DNA of 64,000 nucleotides from an uncultured candidate division WPS-2 bacterium (GTDB lineage: Bacteria > Vulcanimicrobiota > Vulcanimicrobiia > Vulcanimicrobiales > Vulcanimicrobiaceae), in the NCBI GenBank assembly GCA_937927945.1, contig CALEYW010000009.1, forward strand, positions 46,861 through 110,860. The letters run 5' to 3'. Each line of letters opens with the position of its first letter. Positions within the stretch are counted from its first letter, which is position 1. Both the position numbers and the translations under genes were made by a program. Of this stretch, positions 31,548 through 40,145 are shown in pieces. Below the pieces are notes generated by a model. That model was given only the letters and a program-made list of their open reading frames with translations. It was not told the DNA's origin and searched no databases.

Positions 31548-33448
31548 TTCGCCGTCTCTTGATCGCCAATCGCGGCGAGATCGCGATCCGCGTCGCGCGC
31601 GGTGCGCGCGAGCTGGGCATCTCGCCGGTCGGCGTCTATTCCGATGCGGACGAGCACGCGCTCTTTCGCGGCGCGATGGACGCGTCGCTGCGGATCGGCC
31701 CCGGCCCGGCGGCGGAATCGTACCTCGACGGCGAACGCATCGTGGCGGCGGCGAGGACGCTCGGCGCCGACGCGATCCATCCCGGCTACGGGTTCTTGAG
31801 CGAACGCGCGCCGTTCGCGCGGCTCGTCGTGGAGAGCGGGCTCATGTTCGTCGGGCCGACGCCCGACGCGATCGCCGCGATGGGTTCGAAGATCGACGCG
31901 AAACGGCGGGTTCGCGAATTCGGCGTGCCGGTCGTCCCGGGCTATGACGGCGACGATCAAAGCGACGCGCGACTGCGCTACGAGGCGGCGCGGGTCGGAA
32001 CGCCGCTGCTGATCAAAGCCAGCGCCGGCGGCGGCGGCCGCGGGATGCGCGTCGTCGACCACCTCGCGCAGTTCGACGAGGCGCTGGCGAGCGCGCGGCG
32101 CGAGGCGAAGGCGGCCTTCGGCGACGACACGATGCTGCTCGAGCGGTACTTGCGCCGGCCGCGTCACGTCGAGTTCCAGATCCTCGCCGACGTGCACGGC
32201 ACGTGCGTCCACCTCGGCGAACGCGAGTGTTCGATCCAGCGGCGGCATCAGAAAGTACTGGAGGAAGCGCCCAGCGTCGCGCTCGATCCGGCGCTGCGCG
32301 CGAAGATGGGAAAGGCGGCAGTCGATGCCGCGCGCAGCGTGGGCTACACGAACGCCGGGACTGCCGAGTTCATGCTCGAGGAAGACGGTTCGTTCTTCTT
32401 CCTCGAGATGAACGCGCGGCTTCAGGTGGAGCACCCGGTGACCGAATTGGTCTACGGCGTCGATCTCGTGCACGAACAGCTGCGCATCGCGAACGGCGAG
32501 CCGTTGCGCTTCACGCAAGAGATGCTGATCCCGCGCGGCTGGGCGATCGAGGCGCGGCTCAACGCGGAAGATCCTGCCCACGAGTTCTTGCCGCAATCGG
32601 GGACGATCGCCGCGTTCGAGGTGCCGCCCGCGCCGGGCGTGCGGCTCGACGCCGGCTTCCGCGCCGGCGACGAGGTGCCGGTGTTCTACGATTCGCTGCT
32701 CGCGAAGATCATCGTGTGGGGCGCGGATCGCCCGGCTGCGATCGCGCGCATGGCAGAAACGCTGCGCGAGACGAATATCGCGGGGATCGCCACCAACCTG
32801 CCGCTGCTGCGTGCGATCGTCGCGGACGACGCCTACCGGGCCGGCGACACGACGACGAGTTTTCTCGACGAGCGCATGCCGCGCTTTCGCCTTGGCGAGA
32901 AGCGCGTCGACGACGCGACGAAGCACCGCATCGCGGCGGCGCTGCTCGCGCACGACGACGCCTGGCGGCCGGCGCGGGTCGGCGTCCCGCTCGCTTTCGC
33001 GATCGACGGTGAGATCGTGCGCGCCGACGCCTCGTACGCGCGTGCGACCGCCGCGGAGGAAGGCGGTTGGAGACTAACCGGCGGCATCAGCGGCACCATC
33101 GAGCCCGACGAACGCGGTGCGACCTTCGAGCCGCTGGGGGGGACCGTGACGGTCGACGGACGCGTCGTGCGCTGGAGCCGTCCGCCCGTACCGAGCGCCG
33201 ATGCCGAGCACGGAGCGCACGCTGCCGCGTCCGGTGATGTAACGGCGCCGATGCCGGGGAAGATCGTCAGCGTGGCAGTCGAGAGCGGAACCCAGGTCGA
33301 GCAGCGCACGCTGCTCATCGTCCTCGAAGCGATGAAGATGGAGCATCGCATCGAAGCGCCGGTCGCCGGCACCGTTCGCGAGGTCCGCGTCAAGCCGGGC
33401 GAGCTGGTCAAGTCCAACGACATCCTCGTGAAGATCAGCGCCTCGTAG
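31544..33448 (+). CDS. Acyl-CoA carboxylase alpha subunit (biotin carboxylase plus biotinyl domain)
   Basis: 634 residues. Biotin-carboxylase domain (1-450): RRLLIANRGEIAIRVARG, ATP-grasp ASAGGGGRGMRVV, HLGERECSIQRRHQKVLEE, FLEMNARLQVEHPVTE. The last ~70 residues are the biotinyl domain with EAMKMEH holding the biotinylated Lys. Between lies the BT-type spacer. Methylcrotonyl-, propionyl- and acetyl-CoA carboxylase alpha are alike in sequence; the coupled crotonase and the MCC beta gene at 8053 favour methylcrotonyl-CoA. Translationally coupled to the preceding hydratase gene. Confidence 0.9.
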   Translation: MIRRLLIANRGEIAIRVARGARELGISPVGVYSDADEHALFRGAMDASLRIGPGPAAESYLDGERIVAAARTLGADAIHPGYGFLSERAPFARLVVESGLMFVGPTPDAIAAMGSKIDAKRRVREFGVPVVPGYDGDDQSDARLRYEAARVGTPLLIKASAGGGGRGMRVVDHLAQFDEALASARREAKAAFGDDTMLLERYLRRPRHVEFQILADVHGTCVHLGERECSIQRRHQKVLEEAPSVALDPALRAKMGKAAVDAARSVGYTNAGTAEFMLEEDGSFFFLEMNARLQVEHPVTELVYGVDLVHEQLRIANGEPLRFTQEMLIPRGWAIEARLNAEDPAHEFLPQSGTIAAFEVPPAPGVRLDAGFRAGDEVPVFYDSLLAKIIVWGADRPAAIARMAETLRETNIAGIATNLPLLRAIVADDAYRAGDTTTSFLDERMPRFRLGEKRVDDATKHRIAAALLAHDDAWRPARVGVPLAFAIDGEIVRADASYARATAAEEGGWRLTGGISGTIEPDERGATFEPLGGTVTVDGRVVRWSRPPVPSADAEHGAHAAASGDVTAPMPGKIVSVAVESGTQVEQRTLLIVLEAMKMEHRIEAPVAGTVREVRVKPGELVKSNDILVKISAS

Positions 33449-33455
33449 CCGCGAC

Positions 33456-34229
33456 GTGCGAGTTGTCTTGATTGCCGGCTGGAATGAAGCGGCGAAATAC
33501 ATGCGCACGTTCATCGACGGGCGCAACGGGATCGAAGGGCTGGCGGGACTGGGCTTCGACTGCACCGTGTTCCCGGACGGTCACGACGATCTCCGCTCGC
33601 GCGTCGACCGCTTCGCCGGCTTCCTCGACGGGCTGCAGGCCCGCGAACCCGAGGCGTTTCCGATCGCGACGGTCGGCTACAGCGCGGGCGGCTTGGTCAA
33701 TCGCGGCTTCCTGCGCGCGTACCCGCATCGCGCGCACGAGATCGCCGCGACGGTGCAGGTCGCGACGCCGAACGGCGGCCTGATAACCCGCTACGCCGCG
33801 CTGACGATGAAGCTGGCGTTTCTGCCGAACCATGTGTTGGCCGACATGGACGTGGAGTCGGACTACATGTACTGGCTCAACGACTCGGGCGGGAAATGGG
33901 TCCAAGACTGGGACAATCCGCGCAAGAAGCGCTGGGTCGTCGACGGCGATCCGTGGATCGCGCCGCCCGGGCATCGTCTGCTGCAAATCGGCGGCCGCAT
34001 GCCGAAGTATCATTTGCAGAGCGACGGGGTCGTCATGGTCGAGTCGGCGTCGCTCGAAGATCGCATTCCGACCATGTGGATCGAGAACGACCACGCGAAC
34101 CATCTCAACCTCGGCGCCGTCTTCAACCCGCTCGCCTTCATCGCCCGCGGTTTCAAGAGCGACGACCGGGTCTGGCCGCGGTGCGTCCATCTTACCGCGA
34201 AATTCCTTCGATCGGAGCCCATCGAGTGA
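33456..34229 (+). CDS. Alpha/beta hydrolase of unknown substrate
   Basis: 257 residues with the esterase elbow GYSAGG in ATVGYSAGGLVNRGFL (nucleophile Ser about residue 73) and a late WIENDHANHLNL that can supply the His. The opening VVLIAGWNEAA gives the first strand and loop. No signal peptide. It starts at GTG 8 bp after the carboxylase gene and ends in a GTGA overlap with the class V aminotransferase gene, so all may be one operon. The substrate is unknown. Confidence 0.78.
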   Translation: MRVVLIAGWNEAAKYMRTFIDGRNGIEGLAGLGFDCTVFPDGHDDLRSRVDRFAGFLDGLQAREPEAFPIATVGYSAGGLVNRGFLRAYPHRAHEIAATVQVATPNGGLITRYAALTMKLAFLPNHVLADMDVESDYMYWLNDSGGKWVQDWDNPRKKRWVVDGDPWIAPPGHRLLQIGGRMPKYHLQSDGVVMVESASLEDRIPTMWIENDHANHLNLGAVFNPLAFIARGFKSDDRVWPRCVHLTAKFLRSEPIE

Positions 34230-35425
34230 ACTTGGACCGTTTCCCCGCCGTCGCAGCCGCACGCGCGGATGGAGGGGTGCTCGCCGACAACGCGGGCGGG
34301 ACACAGGTGCCGCGCGAGACCATCGTCGCGATCTCCGAGTATCTCGCGCTCGACAACGCCCAGCAAGGCGGAACGTTCGCGCGCAAGATACGAACGACCG
34401 AGATGGTCGCGACGGCGCGCGCCGCGCACGCGGAATTACTCGGCGTACCGCCCGAGCGCGTCTCGTTCGGGGCGAACTCGACCTCGATCGCCTTCGATCT
34501 CGCTCGCGCGATCTCGCATACCGTGCGCGCCGGCGATCGGGTCGTCGTCACGGACACCGATCACTACGCCAACGTGATCCCGTGGACGTCGCTCGCCCGC
34601 TTCGGCGCGGCGGTCGACGCGATCCCGGTCGACGCCCGCGGCGAACTCGACGAGCGCGCGTTCGCGGCCGCGCTGGCGCGCGAGCCGATCCTCGTCGCGC
34701 TGCCGTGGGCGTCGAACGGCACCGGCAACGTGTTCGACGTCGCGCGGCTCGCCGAAGCGGCCAAAGACGCCGGCGCAATGGTCGTGGTCGACGCGGTGCA
34801 AGCCGCACCGCACGTTCCGCTCGACATCCCGCCTGCGGTCGATGCGGTCTTCTTCTCGCTCTACAAAGTGTACGGGCCGCATCTCGGCGCGCTCTACGCG
34901 CATCCCGAACTGGCCGAGCGGTTCTTCACCGCCGACGATTCCCGGCTGCCGAGCCCCGGCCTCAACTGGTCGATGGAAACCGGGACGCAGAACCACGAAG
35001 GGCTGGCGGGCTGGCTGGGGACGATGGCGTACCTGCGCGAAGTGGGCGGCGGAAGCGCGCGCGCCGCGATCGTCCGCATCGCCGCGTTCGAAGACGAGCT
35101 CGCGCGCTACGCGCTGGCGCGATTCGCCGAACGTGAGGACACGATCGTGCTCTACGGCCGCCCGGCGAACGAGGCGCGCCTGCCGGTGTTCGCGTTCAAC
35201 CTGCGGGGCATCGCGCCGGCCGTCGTCGCGTCAGAGCTCGCGGCGAACGGCATCGAAGCCGCACTGGGCGATTACTATACGCCGCGCTTGATGCGCACGC
35301 TCGCGCCGGAAACCGGCGGGATCGCGGTCCGCCTCTCGTTCTCGCACTACAACGACATCGCGGACGTCGACCGCTGCTTCGCCGTGCTCGACGCTATCCA
35401 CACGCCGGTCACTGACCGGTCGTGA
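34226..35425 (+). CDS. Class V aminotransferase / cysteine-desulfurase-like protein
   Basis: A 399-residue PLP enzyme of the SufS/NifS-like fold. Features: LADNAGGTQVPRETI, TDTDHYANVIPW, VVDAVQAAPHVPLDI (PLP-ring Asp and His) and FFSLYKVYGPHLGALYA with the Schiff-base Lys. The active-site Cys loop of cysteine desulfurases is not evident, so the enzyme is probably an isopenicillin-epimerase-like or other lyase. It starts with a GTG in a GTGA overlap with the hydrolase. Its last 17 bases overlap the convergent lipoprotein gene. Confidence 0.86.
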   Translation: MNLDRFPAVAAARADGGVLADNAGGTQVPRETIVAISEYLALDNAQQGGTFARKIRTTEMVATARAAHAELLGVPPERVSFGANSTSIAFDLARAISHTVRAGDRVVVTDTDHYANVIPWTSLARFGAAVDAIPVDARGELDERAFAAALAREPILVALPWASNGTGNVFDVARLAEAAKDAGAMVVVDAVQAAPHVPLDIPPAVDAVFFSLYKVYGPHLGALYAHPELAERFFTADDSRLPSPGLNWSMETGTQNHEGLAGWLGTMAYLREVGGGSARAAIVRIAAFEDELARYALARFAEREDTIVLYGRPANEARLPVFAFNLRGIAPAVVASELAANGIEAALGDYYTPRLMRTLAPETGGIAVRLSFSHYNDIADVDRCFAVLDAIHTPVTDRS

Positions 35426-35840
35426 ACGTTCCGAGTAACGAGGTGTGCGTGCAGGGGTCGCCTGGAAAATTCGCTGAAACGGCGACGCTGTAGGTTGTCC
35501 GGCCGCTCAGTGTGGGGACGGACGCCGTCGCATCCGCAGCCGTCCCGCTGATCGCGCCGCCAAGCACCGGCGCTCCGCCCGCGGTTGGCGAGGGCGAGAG
35601 CGTCAACGAGCCCGCCAACAGGCGTGCATCGGCGACGGAGAACGAAACGGACCCGACTGCCGTGGAGACGCCGGTCGCCCCGGCGGCAGGCGAGATCAGG
35701 TTGCCGGGGATCAGGGGCACGAGCGCCGTGCACACCGCGATCGGCGTCGGGCTCGGCTCTGGGACCCCGGCCGTGCCGCCGCCACAACCCGTGAAGACGC
35801 AGAGCGCGAAAACGGCCGCGATGAGAACCTTGACCAGCAT
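35409..35840 (-). CDS. Putative lipoprotein with Ig-like repeat
   Basis: A 143-residue protein starting MLVKVLIAAVFALCVFTGCG: lipoprotein signal with Cys20, then a Pro-rich linker (EPSPTPIAV) and a beta-sandwich-like stretch (SPAAGATGVSTAVGSVSFSV; GRTTYSVAVSANF) as in Ig-like/BIG_5 domains. Such domains bind carbohydrate or protein partners on the surface. A run of nine C (G on its sense strand, 35848-35856) sits in the ribosome-site region, so expression could vary by slippage. Convergent overlap with the preceding gene. Function unknown. Confidence 0.7.
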   Translation of the reverse strand: MLVKVLIAAVFALCVFTGCGGGTAGVPEPSPTPIAVCTALVPLIPGNLISPAAGATGVSTAVGSVSFSVADARLLAGSLTLSPSPTAGGAPVLGGAISGTAADATASVPTLSGRTTYSVAVSANFPGDPCTHTSLLGTFTTGQ

Positions 35841-35847
35841 GCCGTCA

Positions 35848-35856
35848 CCCCCCCCC
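35848..35856. repeat. Nine-C homopolymer tract upstream of lipoprotein start
   Basis: Nine consecutive C at 35848-35856, which read as G9 on the lipoprotein strand, seven bases before its ATG. The tract overlaps the expected ribosome site. Homopolymers in this position can slip and alter expression, but no slipped allele can be shown from one sequence. Confidence 0.5.
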
Positions 35857-35898
35857 TCTGGCAAGTATTAGCTATATCCGCTGCGGAGGATCGTTCGC

Positions 35899-37116
35899 GT
35901 GGGAGGCTCAGGCTCCTGGGAGTTCGTACGAGCCCGCATGCGCATCGCGATCCGTACCGGCAGGCTCTACGACGGATCGGCGGATCCGCCGCGCGCGAAC
36001 GTCACGCTCCTGATCGAAAACGGCCGCGTCAGCCGAATCGTCGGCGACGCCGAAACCCTCGAGGCGGAGCGCACCTACGAGGCGGCGTGCGTCATTCCCG
36101 GGCTCATCAACGCCCACGCGCACCTCGAGCTGAACGGCGAGCCCGACACACAGACGTTTTTTCTCCTCCGCACGCCGACGGAGCGGACGCTCGACGCGGC
36201 GCGCAACGCGCGGCTCGCGCTCGAGGCCGGCGTCACGACGCTGCGTGACCTCGGTGGCGCCGAATCGAACGCGATCGCGCTGCGCGATGCGATCGCGCAC
36301 GGCGACCACCTGGGTCCGACGATCGTGCCGGCCGGCCGCGCGTTGTGCATGACCGGCGGCCACGGGGCGTTCATCGGCCGCGAAACCGACGGGCCGTGGG
36401 ATGCGCGCAAGGCCGTGCGCGAACAGCGCAAGGCCGGCGCGGGCTGCATCAAGCTGATCGCGACCGGCGGCGTCCTCACCAAAGGAGCGGTCCCGGGCCT
36501 CGATCAGCTCAGCGAAGAAGAGATGCGCGCAGCGATCGTCGAGGCGCACACGCACGGTTTCCGTGTTGCCGCGCACGCGATCGGGACGAGCGGCATCAAG
36601 AACGCGCTACGCGCGGGCGTCGACTCGATCGAGCACGGGCACCTGCTCGACGACGAAGCGATCGCGCTCTTCAAAGAGCGCGGCACGTACCTCGTGCCGA
36701 CGCTCGCCGCCGTGACGTGCATCTACGAGCACGCGGCGAGCGGATCGCAGCCGGATTTCGTCGTTCGCAAAGCGACGGAATTGTACGAAAGTGCGGCGAC
36801 GAACATCGGCAAGGCCTGGCGCGCCGGCGTCACGATCGCCGGCGGCTCCGACGCCGGGACGCCGTACAACCGTCATCAAGACTACGCCTACGAGGTCGAA
36901 CTGATGTCGACGATGCTCGGCATGAGCGCGCAGCAAGCGCTGACCGCCGCGACCGCGACCGCCGGCGCGCTGCTCGGCGTCGATGCGGGGACGATCGCGC
37001 AAGGGTGCACCGCCGATCTCCTGCTCCTCGACCGTGACGTCGGCGCGGACGTCCGCGCGCTGCGCGCGCCGCGCGTGGTGATCAAGGGCGGCGTCGTCGT
37101 ACACGAGACGCCGTAG
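35899..37116 (+). CDS. Amidohydrolase-family protein
   Basis: 405 residues if started at GTG 35899, which follows GGAGGA at 8-nt spacing; an ATG at 35938 (392 residues) fits the family N-terminus RIAIRTGRLYDG better but has no ribosome site. TIM-barrel metal motifs: NAHAHLEL (HxH), GCIKLIATGGVL (Lys), VAAHAIGTSG and DSIEHGHLL (His), AGGSDAGTPY (Asp). The order resembles imidazolonepropionase-like and Xaa-Pro/Arg dipeptidase-like amidohydrolases. No signal peptide. Substrate unknown. Confidence 0.88.
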   Translation: MGGSGSWEFVRARMRIAIRTGRLYDGSADPPRANVTLLIENGRVSRIVGDAETLEAERTYEAACVIPGLINAHAHLELNGEPDTQTFFLLRTPTERTLDAARNARLALEAGVTTLRDLGGAESNAIALRDAIAHGDHLGPTIVPAGRALCMTGGHGAFIGRETDGPWDARKAVREQRKAGAGCIKLIATGGVLTKGAVPGLDQLSEEEMRAAIVEAHTHGFRVAAHAIGTSGIKNALRAGVDSIEHGHLLDDEAIALFKERGTYLVPTLAAVTCIYEHAASGSQPDFVVRKATELYESAATNIGKAWRAGVTIAGGSDAGTPYNRHQDYAYEVELMSTMLGMSAQQALTAATATAGALLGVDAGTIAQGCTADLLLLDRDVGADVRALRAPRVVIKGGVVVHETP

Positions 37117-37130
37117 CCCGCACGTCTGCG

Positions 37131-37220
37131 CTAAGGCCTGGGAAACCAGGTAGCCGCGCCCTGCGACTGCTGCGCGACGATGTCCGGGTTCACGACGGTG
37201 CCGCAGTCGGTGCGAAACAT
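37131..37220 (-). pseudogene. Fragment of xanthine/isoquinoline dehydrogenase large subunit
   Basis: A 29-codon frame whose ATG overlaps the stop of the DHA2 transporter gene. It reads MFRTDCGTVVNPDIVAQQSQ, then a short unrelated tail. DCGTVVNPD-x-V is a typical stretch of the Mo-binding subunit of xanthine dehydrogenase and isoquinoline 1-oxidoreductase. Only this short part remains, so it is probably a deletion scar of a larger gene once downstream of the transporter. Confidence 0.45.
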
Positions 37221-38740
37221 CACGTGCGCGTCCTCCTCGGCAGCAAAAGCAAGAGCGGCAAGCAGATCGCGAAGATGATCGCCGAGACGCGGAACAGGTA
37301 GAGGTAGGAGATAAGGCTCGCGTTCGAGGCGATCATCCCGGCGAGTTGCATCGCCGCCGCGTGGACGCCCCCGCCGTGCACGAGGTTCGACACGCTCACG
37401 TTCGAGATCACCGCGCTTGCAGACATCGCGTCCTGTGCCTGGGCGGCGCGCGTCACTTGGAGCACCTGTAGCAGTGCGATGCCGATGTTTCCGCCCAAAT
37501 ACCGCACCAGCGTCGCGATCCCGGTCGCATCGGACATGTTCTCACGTGCGACGCCGGCGAGCGTCGCAACGGTCAAGGGCACGAAGAGGAAGCCGAGTCC
37601 GACGCCTTGCAGGATGCGCGGCCACCAGAGATCCCAGTAGCCTGCGGAGGCGGTGAGGTCGCCCATCATCCAAGCACCGATGATGAAGAGAACCAGACCC
37701 AGCGCGATCACGGCTCGCGCGTCGAATCGCTTCGTCAGCTCGCCCACCAGGACCATGCTGATCGCTGTCGCGGCGGCGCCCTGGACGAGATACAGTCCTG
37801 CGTTGTACGCGCTGAGCGCCAGCGGCCCTTGGAAGAACAGCGGCGTAACGAGGTTCACGCCGTACATCCCGAAGCCGCTCACCACGGTGACGATGCTTCC
37901 GGTTGCGAACGACGCGGAGCGAAACACGCGGAGGTTCACGAAAGGATGTGCCGCGCGCCACTGCTGCCAGATGAAGTACGTGAGCGCGACGACCGTCACG
38001 ATGCTTAGCGTCACGATCGTGCTCGAGTCGAACCAATCTTCTCGCTGGCCGCGCGAGAGCACGTACTGCAGGCTCGTGAGCCCGATCGCCATGGCTCCGA
38101 AGCTCAACCAATCGATGTCGTGCGCCGAGCGCTCCTGTTTCGGCGTCGAACCGAGCACGAACCAGGCCATGATCATGCCGAGGACGCAGAGCGGCACCTT
38201 GAAGTAGAACAGCATCTGCCAGTTCGAGTTGTCGATGATCCAACCGCCGAGGACGGGGCCGATGGTCGGGCCGACGACCGCGCCGAGGCCGAAGATCGCC
38301 ATCATCTCGCCGCGCTTCTCGGCCGGCGCGGATTCAAAGAGAATCGCTTGTGCGATCGGCTGCAGCGCGCCGCCGCCCAGACCCTGGATGACGCGCCACA
38401 GAATCAACGTGTACACGCTCGTCGCCGTTCCGCAGAGCAATGAGGCGACCGTGAAGAGTCCAAACGCTGCGAGGTAATAGTGCTTGCGCCCGAAGCGCGC
38501 GGTCAGCCACCCGTTCAGCGGCATCACGAGCATCATCCCGAGCACATAGCCGGTCGCGACCCACGCGGCTTCGTCGGACGACGCGCCGAGGTTTCCCGAG
38601 ATGGTCGGCAACGCGACGTTCACGATCGCCATGTCCAAGCCGCCCAGGAAGACGCCGATCATGACGGTCACGACGACGAGCGCGAGCGGAGCCGACGCCG
38701 CCCTCACCGCGCCGACGTGACCGTCGAGCTTCGCCGCCAT
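37220..38740 (-). CDS. DHA2-family (14-TM) drug efflux transporter
   Basis: 506 residues. A 14-helix major facilitator of the EmrB/QacA type. Recognisable: LGGLDMAIVNVALPTI in TM1, GWLTARFGRKHYYLAAF (loop 2-3 motif A), ILWRVIQGLGGGALQPI (motif B), and GPTIGPVLGGWI (motif C, antiporter). Start ATG 38740; the longer frame adds a non-hydrophobic leader. It is divergent from a TetR-family gene and has two direct repeats (TGTGGTAAGA) and an inverted repeat in between, so it is probably repressed by that regulator. It would export drugs by proton antiport; the usual EmrA-type adaptor gene is not next to it. Confidence 0.9.
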   Translation of the reverse strand: MAAKLDGHVGAVRAASAPLALVVVTVMIGVFLGGLDMAIVNVALPTISGNLGASSDEAAWVATGYVLGMMLVMPLNGWLTARFGRKHYYLAAFGLFTVASLLCGTATSVYTLILWRVIQGLGGGALQPIAQAILFESAPAEKRGEMMAIFGLGAVVGPTIGPVLGGWIIDNSNWQMLFYFKVPLCVLGMIMAWFVLGSTPKQERSAHDIDWLSFGAMAIGLTSLQYVLSRGQREDWFDSSTIVTLSIVTVVALTYFIWQQWRAAHPFVNLRVFRSASFATGSIVTVVSGFGMYGVNLVTPLFFQGPLALSAYNAGLYLVQGAAATAISMVLVGELTKRFDARAVIALGLVLFIIGAWMMGDLTASAGYWDLWWPRILQGVGLGFLFVPLTVATLAGVARENMSDATGIATLVRYLGGNIGIALLQVLQVTRAAQAQDAMSASAVISNVSVSNLVHGGGVHAAAMQLAGMIASNASLISYLYLFRVSAIIFAICLPLLLLLPRRTRT

Positions 38741-38756
38741 CAGGCCGGGAGCGTGA

Positions 38757-38834
38757 TGTGGTAAGACGGCGTGAACGCGGCGGTTCGTGTCGCCTTGTGG
38801 TAAGATGACAAGCTCGGCATATAGTGTTACTATA
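38757..38834. promoter_or_regulatory. Divergent operator region between DHA2 transporter and TetR gene
   Basis: The 118-bp gap contains TGTGGTAAGA twice as direct repeats (38757-38766 and 38796-38805, 39 bp apart) and an inverted repeat TATAG-TGTTA-CTATA (38820-38834). The inverted repeat includes a TATAGT hexamer pointing at the TetR gene. The layout is that of a TetR family operator; binding is inferred. Confidence 0.45.
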
Positions 38835-38858
38835 GGCCCGCGGATTGGTGGACGCAAC

Positions 38859-39626
38859 ATGGCCTACGAGGTAACGAAACGCATTAGCGGCGGCGATTAC
38901 CGTTACCACGTCGAGGGATATCGGGATCCCGAGACGGGGCGACAGCGTACGCGCTGGCAGTATCTCGGGCGTGTCGTCGACGGCCTGACCGTCACGCCGC
39001 CCACCCGGCGCGGCGAGCGCGTGACGCCGGACAAAATCATCGCGGCGACTGCTGAGCTCTTGGAGTCCCGAGACGCGTCGCACGTGACCGTTGCGGTCAT
39101 CGCGAAGCATGCCGGGATCTCCCAAGCGACCTTTTATCGCTATTTCCGCGACCGGAAGGCGGCGTTCACCGCGGCGCTGTCGTACCTGTGCGATCAAACG
39201 ATCAGCGCCCTGCCGTCACTCGAGGATCATGCGATCGGCACGCGGCGGGAGGAATCGTACCGCATCTTCACCTGGCTCGAATCACTGCATCGTTCGATCT
39301 TACGGCAACGGGCGTTTCGCTGGTCGTTCAGCAACGGCGACCGCAGCAAAGCGAAAGCGCAGATCGAGCGCTCAATGCTCAAGGTCGATGGGTACGCCAT
39401 GCTGGCGGCGTACTTACGGCGTCTCGACGGGGCCGGACTCGCGCACATCGAGGACGCCGACGAGCTTGTGGAAGCCATCCTGGGTGTTTGCCGCGCCGTG
39501 ATACGCTCGCAGGCAAACGTAGAGGAGCACGAAGAGGAACATCCCGTTGAGCTGCTGGCGGTGTTTCCGGTGATCGAACGTGCAGTGTTCTGCCGACAGA
39601 GCCGCGAGACGTCGTCTAAGCCTTGA
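38859..39626 (+). CDS. TetR-family regulator with transposase-like N-terminal extension
   Basis: 255 residues. Residues ~1-42 contain YRYHVEGYRDPETGRQRTRW and YLGR, a pattern typical of the N-terminus of IS-element transposases (Y-x-V-x-x-YRDP-x-TGK-x-RQR...YLG). From about residue 50 a TetR HTH follows: IIAATAELLESRDASHVTVA and AKHAGISQATFYRYFRDR, then a ligand-binding helical domain. ATG 38859 is chosen because it begins this extension. It is divergent from the DHA2 efflux gene, so it is probably its repressor. The fusion is unusual. Confidence 0.87.
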   Translation: MAYEVTKRISGGDYRYHVEGYRDPETGRQRTRWQYLGRVVDGLTVTPPTRRGERVTPDKIIAATAELLESRDASHVTVAVIAKHAGISQATFYRYFRDRKAAFTAALSYLCDQTISALPSLEDHAIGTRREESYRIFTWLESLHRSILRQRAFRWSFSNGDRSKAKAQIERSMLKVDGYAMLAAYLRRLDGAGLAHIEDADELVEAILGVCRAVIRSQANVEEHEEEHPVELLAVFPVIERAVFCRQSRETSSKP

Positions 39627-39627
39627 T

Positions 39628-39735
39628 CCTCACGACCAGAACGCTGCACGCGAACTCCTCTGCACCCTACCGATTCCGTCCTACATCGACTTTGAGGAGA
39701 TGCTTACTACGTGGCTGTTTGCCACCGACGCCTAA
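39628..39735 (+). other. Unassigned open stretch after the TetR gene
   Basis: Between the TetR stop and the MarR stop, one frame without a start codon at its 5' end reads NAARELLCTLPIPSYIDFEE, then ends at TAA 39733-39735. The composition is protein-like and it might be the tail of a decayed gene. No family recognised. Confidence 0.2.
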
Positions 39736-40145
39736 CGCAGTGTGGCCAACAAGCTGAGAAGCTCACGGGTGCGGCGCTCGCCGAGCCCCCTTAGGGTTTC
39801 GCTTTGGGCTTGGCGCCAGAGCTCGAGTGCCTTTTCGAGGGCGCGACTCCCCTTGGCCGTCATGCGAACCTCCCGTCGGCGCGCGTCGAGGGAACCCGCG
39901 CGCATCGTCACGTATCCGCCGACAACGAGCGGACGCAGGTTGCGCGTTGCCGTCGACATGTCCAGGTCCAGTCGTTCGGCGAGCTCCCCGACGCCCCAGC
40001 TGGGCTTGGCTGAGATGAAGCTCATCATCGAAAACTGCGAGATCGAGAGGCCCGAGGGAGCCAGCGTCTCGTCGTAGCGGCGGGTGACACGTCGAGTCGC
40101 CGCGCGAAGGTTGAGACAGGCGCACTCGAGGGTATCCTCAAGCAT
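39732..40145 (-). CDS. MarR-family transcription regulator
   Basis: 137 residues. Winged-helix core: LSISQFSMMSFISAKPSWGV, then GELAERLDLDMSTATRNLRP (recognition helix) and wing AGSLDARRREVRMTAKG. The start ATG at 40145 lies inside a perfect 12-bp-arm inverted repeat (40132-40158). A hexamer TATCCT in the left arm leaves 6 nt to the ATG, so the mRNA would be leaderless and the operator would cover the whole start; autorepression is very likely. Divergent from a small membrane protein gene. Confidence 0.88.
   Translation of the reverse strand: MLEDTLECACLNLRAATRRVTRRYDETLAPSGLSISQFSMMSFISAKPSWGVGELAERLDLDMSTATRNLRPLVVGGYVTMRAGSLDARRREVRMTAKGSRALEKALELWRQAQSETLRGLGERRTRELLSLLATLR

Noticed and set aside
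38757..38805. GTAAG half-sites in the DHA2/TetR region
   Set aside because: Not followed by CTTAC after four bases; they belong to direct repeats TGTGGTAAGA.
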